Positions 43,600 through 50,866 of a stretch of 50,866 nt of DNA are shown piece by piece. Position 1 is the stretch's first letter. The number at the start of each line of letters is the position of its first letter. The translations under genes and the position numbers were made by a program. Below the pieces are notes generated by a model. The model ran no database searches. It was not told the DNA's origin and saw nothing but the letters and a program-made list of their open reading frames with translations. Origin of the DNA: Acidobacteriota bacterium (lineage in GTDB: Bacteria; Acidobacteriota; Terriglobia; Acidiferrales; UBA7541); NCBI GenBank assembly GCA_003223325.1, contig QHYS01000042.1, positions 319-51,184 on the forward strand, given 5' to 3'.

Positions 43600-43629
43600 C
43601 GAGCCACCGGGCTTGCCTCCGGAGGCTCG
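43600..43629. terminator. Possible bidirectional terminator between convergent genes
   Basis: CGAGCCACCGG (43600-43610) pairs with CCGGAGGCTCG (43619-43629) with one A-A mismatch around an 8-base loop. It sits in the 69-bp gap between two convergent genes, the usual place for a shared terminator. No T-run is adjacent, so strength is uncertain. Confidence 0.45.
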
Positions 43630-43644
43630 AAACCGAGGAGATGC

Positions 43645-45183
43645 CTAACTCGAGCCGACACCTGGGCCCTGAGCCGCTGCCCAGGGCGCCAGCTTGCGCC
43701 ATAGAACGTTCCACGCCAGAATCACCGCGGTGACGGAGAGCGAAGCGCCTCCGAGGAGAAGCAAAATTACGGCGATATCCCACGCGGGGCGGTACTTGTA
43801 GAGCCAGGGCAGATTAAGCGAATGCAGGCCGTGATAGAACCAGCGATTCCAGCGCGAATTGGAATTGTAGCTTTGCACGATGCGGGCGGTCTTGGGGTCG
43901 ATGTAGTACATCGAACGGGCCTGGTCGTTCCATTGTCCAAAAATTACGGGCAGCGGCAACCGATTGTTGCGGTCGAGATAGTAGGCTTCGTACTGGGTCA
44001 CCAGGCGCACTTCGGTGAGGGCAAGCGGCCGCGCCGCTTTTCCTAAAGCGGCGATGATCCGATCGCGATCGAATCCGTATTCTGGTCGGCCGAGCACGGG
44101 AATTACGCGCGTCTGGTTCGGCCCCATCACCGCCAAGTAGGCCGGCTCGCCCGCGCCGGAAGTCAGCTCCAGTTCTTTCACCGGTGACCCCGAACTGGCC
44201 TCTGCCTCCGTCAATGCCTTTTGCGGAGGCTTGGCAGCAAAGATTTCCAGGGGCGGCATTTCACGAAGCGCCGCGGCGAGTCGGGCACTTAGATCATCCG
44301 TCGCGCCTTCCTGCAATTTCGGGAAGGGATCCATCGATAGCATGCCGCTAAAAGCCCAGGTGCAAGCGAAGAGTCCGAAGAAGAGGCCGAGAATTGCGTG
44401 CCAGCGCTTCGATCCCCGATAAGGAAAGCTGGCGGGAGCGCCCGCGTAACGGTAGGACTTGGACGGCGAGTACATCCAAAGCCCAATTGTGATCCCCAGA
44501 ATTGCCACCGCGGTTCCAAATCCAGACGCCCCGATGACCACCCGGCTCCATTGCTGGCCGTGCTTTCGCAGCGGAGTGAAATAGAGCCAATGCGGAATTG
44601 CGCCGAACCAAGCCGCGAGGCGTGAGCCGCGCGTGGTGTATTGCACGACCTCACCGGTCACCGCGGAGACGTAGACCTGCTGGCCATCGGTCCAGCTATA
44701 TTTGCGCAGGGGCCGAAGTTCCGCGAACTCTTCGGAGACGGTCCACTGATCTTCCTCCGTGTTGTCTTCTTCCTTTGCGGCGCCGGGAGGCTGGCCGGTC
44801 CAAGCCGAAGCGATGCGCAGCGTCAGGTCGGGCGGAAAATCCTGCTGGATCTGGCCGTCGTCAGCATAGACTATTGAGGCATCGCCGAGACCGAAGCGAA
44901 AGCGATAGGCGGGCCGTCCGTCGAAAGTGACCAGCTGGGCCTCGGCTGGCGGGCTATCGAGTTCATCCCGGGCGTAAGCCTGCTGAGGAGAGACACGAAT
45001 TCGCGAAGCATCGAGCGCAGGCGCCCGGCTTAAACGATCCTCCGCCGTGACCTGTGGGTATTGCCAATACATCATGACAATTCCCGAGGCGAACCAGGTC
45101 AGGAAAAGCAGGCAAAAAAACACGCCCATCCAGCGATGGACGAAGATCAGGGCTCTTTTAAATAGTGCGCCGGCGCCAGGCAT
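43645..45183 (-). CDS. PepSY-associated transmembrane protein
   Basis: This 512-residue protein has four membrane segments: near residues 12-40 (VHRWMGVFFCLLFLTWFASG, with the conserved HRW), about 205-235, about 258-285 and about 470-500. Periplasmic stretches between them carry PepSY-like strands. A GSKRWHAILGLFFGLFACTW segment matches the second conserved WH region. The family is linked to iron uptake or periplasmic redox, often next to TonB receptors; none is here. The gene is monocistronic and convergent with the small secreted protein. Confidence 0.86.
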   Translation of the reverse strand: MPGAGALFKRALIFVHRWMGVFFCLLFLTWFASGIVMMYWQYPQVTAEDRLSRAPALDASRIRVSPQQAYARDELDSPPAEAQLVTFDGRPAYRFRFGLGDASIVYADDGQIQQDFPPDLTLRIASAWTGQPPGAAKEEDNTEEDQWTVSEEFAELRPLRKYSWTDGQQVYVSAVTGEVVQYTTRGSRLAAWFGAIPHWLYFTPLRKHGQQWSRVVIGASGFGTAVAILGITIGLWMYSPSKSYRYAGAPASFPYRGSKRWHAILGLFFGLFACTWAFSGMLSMDPFPKLQEGATDDLSARLAAALREMPPLEIFAAKPPQKALTEAEASSGSPVKELELTSGAGEPAYLAVMGPNQTRVIPVLGRPEYGFDRDRIIAALGKAARPLALTEVRLVTQYEAYYLDRNNRLPLPVIFGQWNDQARSMYYIDPKTARIVQSYNSNSRWNRWFYHGLHSLNLPWLYKYRPAWDIAVILLLLGGASLSVTAVILAWNVLWRKLAPWAAAQGPGVGSS

Positions 45184-45275
45184 GATCGCGATGAATCGGG
45201 CGGCGAGATGTTAACCCGGAGGTGCGTGGGAGAACAGGGCGAAGTAAATGCGATCTTGCACTCTGGAGATACACA

Positions 45276-45316
45276 GAGATTCATCGTTCCGCAAGACGGC
45301 ACTCAAAATGACACTG
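45276..45316. repeat. Degenerate interspersed repeat copy
   Basis: CAGAGATTCATCGTTCCGC followed by CACTCAAAATGACACTGG preserves the outline of the family (GATTCxTCG ... CTCxxAATGACA) with several changes. It lies between two minus-strand genes. Confidence 0.45.
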
Positions 45317-45329
45317 GTAGAAGCCCTAC

Positions 45330-45983
45330 TTAGGTCAGCGACCAGCCGAGGAAGGTCATCGCCAGGAGGACCAAGAGTGTGGCGATGCTGATGACGCTCA
45401 GAACCCTGCCATGGCCGAGCAGGGAGTCGCGGGTCGAGGGATTCCAGCAGAGAAGAATGAGCACCAGCGTAACCGTGAGCCAGGCGAGACTCGAAGGCAA
45501 TCCAGGGTAGCGCGAGATGCGAGCAAGAAAGCTGTCAGGCGGCTGCCCGGCAGGGATCCACCAGGGCAGAATAGGGGCCACAGACGTAACCAGGACGAAG
45601 GTAAGGAGCTTGCGCGTAATCCAGCTTTTGATCTTGTGCTCGGTCTGACGCGCCCGGCGCGAATTGCGCCAGACAAAATAGTCCCAGGCCAAGATACCCA
45701 GGATGATAGGCGCCCAGCCGTAGAGGGAGGCCTTCTCGTCTAACCAGAGCCAGCCTCGAAAGATCCCTGCGTCATGGCGGCCCACCAGGCGAGGCAGCAA
45801 GAACCAACACACCAGCGAATTGCAGAACGTGGCGAGTCCGAGCGTCACAAGACTTGTGAGTTGAAGCCAATGCCGCGCCGGCGCCGAGCCGCAGCCGACG
45901 CAGACGGGCTTCTTGGGGGCATAGGCCTCGCCGCAACGTTCGCAGAACAGGTCGTCGTCGATGGTAGCAGCGGCCGAGCCCAT
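45330..45983 (-). CDS. Zinc-ribbon, polytopic membrane protein of unknown function
   Basis: This 217-residue protein has an N-terminal zinc ribbon (FCERCGEAYAPKKPVCVGCG, two CxxC pairs, residues 13-32) and about five membrane helices. The first is near residues 42-65 and the others run to the C-terminus (LVLLAMTFLGWSLT). This layout occurs in many unnamed proteins; the ribbon is probably cytoplasmic. No catalytic residues are seen. It is separated from the PepSY gene by a degenerate repeat copy. Confidence 0.78.
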   Translation of the reverse strand: MGSAAATIDDDLFCERCGEAYAPKKPVCVGCGSAPARHWLQLTSLVTLGLATFCNSLVCWFLLPRLVGRHDAGIFRGWLWLDEKASLYGWAPIILGILAWDYFVWRNSRRARQTEHKIKSWITRKLLTFVLVTSVAPILPWWIPAGQPPDSFLARISRYPGLPSSLAWLTVTLVLILLCWNPSTRDSLLGHGRVLSVISIATLLVLLAMTFLGWSLT

Positions 45984-46585
45984 GAAATTACACTCCTGGC
46001 GGAAGACGCGAGCATCTCAGAATAATGTAGGCCGGCAAATACCCTCTACTGGTCGCGCGGACAGCTTTTCCTACCTGTCCGTGTGGGCAACAAGGCCCTG
46101 TCCGGACGCTCTGGAGAAATGTCCCTGGAGAACGAATTGCGACGGATGAACGGCTGCGCTTTTGTCTAAGGATTCACCATGGCAATTTGTTTCTTACATT
46201 GTTCCAGGTATGGTCTTCGCAGGAATGGCTGCGGTATTTAAAGGGGATACCCTAGCAGGGCATCTCGCTCGCGTGAACTGTTACGTGAGATCGGCGATTG
46301 CGTGTTGCGCCCGTCGGACGCGAAACTAGAACGCAGCGTTGAAACGAGTTCCCTTCGAGACTCAGATCGAGGAAGATGTCAACTGAGTCAAAAGACACGA
46401 CGCGTTAGCTGATTGCTTACCAGTGTGGCAGCAGCTCCCACTTGCGATCCCCAGCCAGAACTCCTGAGTAAGCCGGCAAATCAAATTCAGAAGCAACCCG
46501 AATTGCGGCGCAAACGCATGATTTTGGAGCGATCGAAGGCAACACGACGAGGCCCACGTGCGAGAGAGACGTTTTCCCAACCAGC
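45984..46585. other. 602-bp region without a recognisable gene
   Basis: This is the gap between the zinc-ribbon gene (leftward) and the trehalose synthase gene (rightward). Only short open frames occur. An imperfect inverted repeat ATCTCGCTCGCGT ... ACGTGAGAT lies at 46262-46291. The region is more AT-rich towards 46200, and should hold the promoter of the trehalose synthase gene, but I cannot place it. Confidence 0.4.
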
Positions 46586-48907
46586 ATGCGGCGAGAAAAT
46601 CGTATGAGATTTAGTCTGCGGCTGATGCTTCCAGTGATCGCGTGCATAGCGCTGGTCTCGGGACTGTTTGCGTATTATCAGGAACAGGACCAGGAGCAAG
46701 CGCTGCATAAGGAGCTGGATCAGCGCGCCAGTCTTGCGGCGCAGAGCCTGGCCGATGCGCTGCAGCCACTGCTCGACCGGAATGCCTCCGCAACGGAGCT
46801 GCGCCGGGCGCTGAACCGGTTCGGCGCGCGCGAACGCATCGTGGGCGCGGCAATCTTTGAGGACTCCGGCAAGAGCCTCGCGGTTACCGAGCGCATGCCC
46901 GCCGTTTTGGAGAAAACTTTTCCGGCGTTGATACCAAAGATTGATCCCGAAAATCCGGACGGGAGCGGGATCTTCCTGACGCTCGGGACCAGGTATTACC
47001 ACGCCCAGATGTTATCCCTGCACCGCCCGGACGGCAAAGCGATGGGACTGGCCGTTTTTCATGATGCCGGTTTTATCCGCGACCAAAGCTCGGTGATCTG
47101 GCAACAGACGCTGATCCACGTTTCGCTGGAAGTTCTACTGATCGTCCTGATAACGTTTTTGATCATCCGCTGGAGCTTGATGAGTCCGATCAGCAAGGCC
47201 GCCCAGTGGCTGAAGGCTTCTCGCAGCGGGAAACCCGGAGAGGTGGCCGCGCCGCGAAGCGAACTACTGGGGCCTTTGGCAAAAGAGATGGAAGGCGTGG
47301 TGAAGTCCTTGCAGGAGGCACGGGCCGCGGCGGAACGCGAAGCGCATTTGCGGGAGACAGGCGAGTCGTTGTGGACGTCCGATCGTCTTTCCGTGCATGT
47401 GCGCAAGCGGCTGGTGCAGAGGCGCCTCGTGGTGGTCTCGAATCGCGAGCCTTATATTCACACGCGGCAGAACGGCAATCTGGAAATCGTGATTCCCGCC
47501 AGTGGCCTGGTGACTGCGCTCGAGCCAATTCTGCGCTCCTGCGACGGTATCTGGATCGCCGAAGCCAGCGGCGATGCCGATCGCGAACCGGTGGACGAAC
47601 ACGACCGTCTGCGCGTGCCGCCGGCCGAGCCGCAATATACGCTTCGGCGCGTATGGCTCAGCCGCGAAGAGGAAAGCGGCTATTACTTCGGCTTTGCGAA
47701 CGAGGGACTCTGGCCCCTTTGCCATATCGCGCACACGCGGCCGATCTTTCGCTCGGAGAATTGGGAACATTACCAGCAGGTCAATCGCAAATTCGCGGAT
47801 GCGGTGCTCGAGGAGATCGCGGATACGGAGAAGCCATTCATCCTCGCGCAGGACTATCACTTCGCCCTGCTGCCGCGCATGATCAAAAGAGAACGGCCCG
47901 ACGCGCGCGTGGCCATCTTTTGGCACATCCCCTGGCCGAACGCAGAGGCTTTCGGAATCTGTCCGTGGGAGCGCGAACTCGTGGATGGATTGCTCGGCGC
48001 AGACCTGGTGAGTTTTCACATTCAGAATCATTGCAACAATTTCCTTGAAACGGTGGATCACGCTGTGGAGTGCCGCATCGAGTGGGAGGGCTTCACTGTA
48101 AATCGCGGCGGCCACCTCACGCGAGTGCGGCCGTTTCCGATCAGCATCGACTTCACCGACGGAAGCGATACGCCGGCCCGCGAATCGCCCTACGTCGATC
48201 GCGCCGCGCTGCTGTCCGGGGTCGGCGTACAGGCGAAGTTCATGGGTGTGGGCGTGGACCGCGTGGATTACACCAAAGGAATTCTCGAACGCTTCCGCGG
48301 AATCGAACGCTTTCTCGAGAAGTACCCCTATTATCAGGGGAAATTCACGTTCGTGCAGATAGGTGCTCCCAGCCGCATGCAGATCAAGCGCTATCTGGAG
48401 CTCTACGCCGATATAGAAGCGGAAGCCGATCGCATCTGCCGGCTCTTCATGACCAATCAGTGGAAGCCGATCGTGCTGCTGAAGCGCCACCACACGCATC
48501 AGGAGATCGAGCGATTTTATCGCGCTTCGGATTTGTGCTTGGTCACGTCACTGCATGACGGCATGAATCTCGTGGCCAAAGAATATGTCGCGGCCCGTGA
48601 TGATGAGCGCGGCGTGCTCATCCTGAGCCGTTTTACGGGCGCCAGCCGCGAGCTGCACGATGCGCTCATCGTGAATCCCTACGATACGGAGCTGATTGCT
48701 GACGCCATTCACGGCGCGCTGGAAATGCCGGCGGCGGAGATCGAAAGGCGTATGCAGTCTTTGCGCCGTACCGTGCGGGAGCACAATATCTTTCGCTGGG
48801 CTGCTAATCTCATCAGTGAACTCGCAGAGATTCGCTTGGCGCCGCCATCCCCGTCATCCAATGCACCGGCGGCAGCGCCCGTGGAAATTAACACCTCGTT
48901 GCCTTAG
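46586..48907 (+). CDS. Membrane-anchored trehalose-6-phosphate synthase with a sensor-like N-terminus
   Basis: This 773-residue protein combines two parts. Residues 1-250 look like a sensor input: a membrane helix (11-30), a periplasmic-type domain of about 140 residues, a second helix (175-197) and a HAMP-like linker (198-250). Residues 280-745 are a GT20 glucosyltransferase making trehalose 6-phosphate from UDP-glucose and glucose 6-phosphate: VVSNREPY, FWHIPWPNAEAF, VDRVDYTKGILERF and LHDGMNLVAKEYVAA keep the catalytic Arg, Lys, Asp and Glu. ATG 46586 is used; ATG 46604 is an equally good start. No trehalose phosphatase (otsB) is adjacent. Membrane tethering suggests activity controlled by an external signal, perhaps osmotic. 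Confidence 0.9.
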   Translation: MRRENRMRFSLRLMLPVIACIALVSGLFAYYQEQDQEQALHKELDQRASLAAQSLADALQPLLDRNASATELRRALNRFGARERIVGAAIFEDSGKSLAVTERMPAVLEKTFPALIPKIDPENPDGSGIFLTLGTRYYHAQMLSLHRPDGKAMGLAVFHDAGFIRDQSSVIWQQTLIHVSLEVLLIVLITFLIIRWSLMSPISKAAQWLKASRSGKPGEVAAPRSELLGPLAKEMEGVVKSLQEARAAAEREAHLRETGESLWTSDRLSVHVRKRLVQRRLVVVSNREPYIHTRQNGNLEIVIPASGLVTALEPILRSCDGIWIAEASGDADREPVDEHDRLRVPPAEPQYTLRRVWLSREEESGYYFGFANEGLWPLCHIAHTRPIFRSENWEHYQQVNRKFADAVLEEIADTEKPFILAQDYHFALLPRMIKRERPDARVAIFWHIPWPNAEAFGICPWERELVDGLLGADLVSFHIQNHCNNFLETVDHAVECRIEWEGFTVNRGGHLTRVRPFPISIDFTDGSDTPARESPYVDRAALLSGVGVQAKFMGVGVDRVDYTKGILERFRGIERFLEKYPYYQGKFTFVQIGAPSRMQIKRYLELYADIEAEADRICRLFMTNQWKPIVLLKRHHTHQEIERFYRASDLCLVTSLHDGMNLVAKEYVAARDDERGVLILSRFTGASRELHDALIVNPYDTELIADAIHGALEMPAAEIERRMQSLRRTVREHNIFRWAANLISELAEIRLAPPSPSSNAPAAAPVEINTSLP

Positions 48908-49098
48908 CCGCTAATTTCCTGCCGAGAAAACGGTACTCGATTCGTCCGGCGCTCACAGCGTGTACGGTTTGCCTGCCGTGGCCATCTGCTAGATGGGCGC
49001 GCTGGGCCCGCCAAGTTACCCCGGCATGCGCAAAAGCGGCACATGCCGGGGACCCCGTAAGAAGCTTCGCAGCAGGGCAAGGCCGGAAAGGGGAGCTC

Positions 49099-49395
49099 AT
49101 GCTGGCAGTTTTCGGGCTATCCAAATCGCGAGCGGATGCGGAGCACGGTGTTGCACTCGGAGCACTGGGAATTCCGAATAAGCGCATTAACGTTGTAACA
49201 CCGGAAGCGAGCGAAACAGAATTGGCCTCCGTGCCCGCATCGCAGGGCGAGCAGCCGGGAATGGTCAAGACATAGGACGCGCTCACGGGCGGGGCGCTGG
49301 GCGGGGGCATCGGAGATATGGTCGATCTACGCCTTGTCCCGCCCGGCGCTTCGTTCCTCCGGTTCATCATGCGCGTTGGGGGCTGATCATGGGAT
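49099..49395 (+). pseudogene. Interrupted small stress-type protein gene
   Basis: GGGGAGCTC precedes ATG 49099, opening MLAVFGLSKSRADAEHGVAL and IPNKRINVVTPEASETE. This resembles the start of small stress proteins with a glycine-rich membrane-hugging middle (the general-stress-17M type). A TAG at 49273-49275 stops it after 58 residues; the expected Gly/Ala-rich segment (GGALGGGIGD) follows in the same frame and then degrades. An intact truncated peptide of 58 residues is possible but unlikely to be the original product. Confidence 0.55.
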
Positions 49396-50778
49396 ATCTC
49401 GGGCGCCCGCATCGAAACTCTCGCACTTCTCTTTATTGGCTGGCCGGCTTGGCTGTCTTTTGTGGCGCTTTCCGTATCGCTTGTGAGTTGCGGCGGACAC
49501 GTTGCCATCGAGGGCAGCGACCCGCCGAGCTGCGCGTTTCCCAACGGTAGTTTCGATCACGTCTACGTGACCATTCGTTCGGTGCAAGCGAATCTGAGCG
49601 CCAGCGCCTCCGATAATTCTCCGGGCTGGCAGGAACTCACGCCGCAACTCCATTCCAGGCCCAAGCAGTTCGATCTTTTCTCGCTGGCGTCAAGTGCTTG
49701 CCTGCTGGCAACGCTGGGAAATACAGCTCTGCCTGCCGGCACATATCAGCAGATTCGCTTGTTGCTCGTTCCCCATAGCGGCGCGATGGGGCCGTTGCCG
49801 GCGACAAACGCTTGTGCCGGCCAGGGGTTCAACTGCGTCGTCTTGCATGACGGGAGCGTGCACGAATTGCAACTTTCGAGCCAAGCCAACACGGGACTAA
49901 AATTCCTCCGGGGCACATCGTGGGAGGGCCTATCTCTGTCGGCGCAGGGCAGGACATCAATCTCAATATTGATTTCAACACTTGCGCTCCGATCGTTCAG
50001 GAAGGAACAGGGCAATATCGTCTCAAGCCCGCGCTCACAGCGGGGCAGCTCAGTACAAACAGCACGGGCATCAGCGGAAAAATTATCGATGCCACGAGCG
50101 GCGCTCCGGTCTCTGTAGGCGCGACGGGAGCCGTCCTCGTCGCCCGGGAGCAACCAGACAGGACTGGGACAGACGTGATTTTGCGCGAGGCGGTCGCCGA
50201 TTCCTTCGGGAACTTCAATTTGTGTCCGTTACCGGCGGGCGCGATTTTTGACGTGGTGGCTGTGGCCATCAATGGCAGCGAAGCGGCCTACAACGCAACC
50301 ATCGCCGCAAACGTGCCCGGCGGAACCAGTCTCAACCTCATTCCGGTAAATATCGAGACGACATCTCCGAACGTGCCTGCCAGCTTTCAAGGTGTGGTCA
50401 CGGCAAGGGACGGCAGCGCCTCGATCGATGGCGCCGTGTCTACCTTACAGAGCGTCAATCTACTGAATATCGGGACGCGTGCCGTGACCATCCCCGCGGA
50501 GGGAGGAAACAATTCGGTATCCAACATTTCTGTCGTGTCGAATACGCTCTGCCCGGCGGAGGCACCGCTGAATGCGAATTGCGTGACGTACGCGCTCATT
50601 GAGCCGGCGAGCAATCCTCGCGTCGGCGTATTTGCCGCGGGAGCGATCTCCTATTCCATGCCACTCCCTGGCGCCGTGCCCTAAGACGACCAATCTCAAT
50701 ACGAACGGTACTGCGTTTAAGGCTATTCCGGGATCCCCGGTGCTAGTGAAGGAAATCGATTTCGTGGGCTGCTCCTAA
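49389..50778 (+). pseudogene. Frameshifted DUF4382-family lipoprotein gene
   Basis: Three frames must be joined to read the family. A signal-like start (SLYWLAGLAVF) shifts to ALSVSLVSCGGHVAIEGSD, with lipobox-like LVSC. This continues as FDHVYVTIRSVQANLSASAS and ELTPQLHSRPKQFDLFSLAS to NTGLKF near 49905. A shift then leads to VGGPISVGAGQDINLNIDFN, ISGKIIDATSGAPV and up to PLPGAVP-stop at 50684. A last shift gives TNLNTNGTAFKAIPG and KEIDFVGCS with TAA at 50778. The DUF4382 domain and a following carboxypeptidase-like segment are recognisable. With three shifts it is not expressed as one protein. Confidence 0.72.
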
Positions 50779-50799
50779 ACAGCTCCGCGCGTCTTCCAT

Positions 50800-50866
50800 G
50801 TTGTCATTCTGAGCGCGGCGATGTATCTCTCCGGCAAGAGCAATCGAGAGATTCTTTGTAGGCGAA
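50800..50866 (-). repeat. Interspersed repeat copy at the right edge
   Basis: In reverse orientation it reads TTGTCATTCTGAGCGCGGCG, then a short middle and GCAATCGAGAGATTCTTTG. It immediately follows the decayed DUF4382 gene, as other copies follow pseudogenes or intact genes. Confidence 0.6.

Noticed and set aside
46125..46172. Sixteen-codon peptide MSLENELRRMNGCAFV
   Set aside because: It is short, without a ribosome site or recognisable partner, and is expected by chance.

Overview
The window reads as chromosomal DNA of a member of the Acidobacteriota (Terriglobia-like). This is inferred from gene content: a winged-helix/TPR regulator, a DUF6152 gene paired with a secreted partner, DUF4382 and PepSY membrane proteins, a split glycine decarboxylase, and frequent non-ATG starts. 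No rRNA, tRNA, CRISPR array or prophage was recognised.

Layout. 0-7.2 kb: TPR membrane protein, a broken cytochrome b561 gene, a PAP2 phosphatase, an MFS transporter, a secreted metallo-beta-lactamase-fold hydrolase, then two decayed genes (DUF4440/SnoaL-like and polysaccharide deacetylase). 7.2-12.2 kb: ilvE, an ABC-2 exporter pair, a DUF6152 pair, and an alkyltransferase-like DNA repair protein. 12.2-15 kb: a small basic protein followed at once by a solitary ClpB-type AAA+ ATPase, with a 108-bp MITE-like element and an M48 peptidase remnant behind it. 15-22.5 kb (minus strand): fadD-type ligase, thiG, an IS remnant, and gcvT-gcvH-gcvPA-gcvPB. 22.7-26.6 kb: a strongly divergent urocanase, glutamate formiminotransferase and a secreted protein. 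26.6-28 kb: a three-gene signalling cluster (zinc ribbon, HATPase, receiver). 28-33 kb: acyltransferase-like membrane protein, ftsB/divIC-like gene, phosphohexomutase, cutA, and a MetB-type enzyme. 33-38 kb: a secreted small protein, a UBP zinc finger overlapping a DUF5996 gene, an NmrA-type reductase, an unknown membrane protein and a LuxR-type HTH protein. 38-46 kb: a membrane pentapeptide-repeat protein, the winged-helix/TPR regulator, a small secreted protein, a PepSY protein and a zinc-ribbon membrane protein. 46-50.9 kb: a membrane-anchored trehalose-6-phosphate synthase with a sensor-like N-terminus, then two pseudogenes.

Three themes stand out. Gene decay is heavy: at least six pseudogenes, most with several independent frameshifts, sit among intact genes. 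A repeat family with the core CTCGGAATGACA occurs about nine times between genes, and one copy is split by the MITE-like element. The most promising candidates for undescribed biology are the small-protein/solitary AAA+ unit, the urocanase-fold protein that has lost its active-site motifs, the sensor-TPS fusion, and the overlapping UBP-finger/DUF5996 pair.
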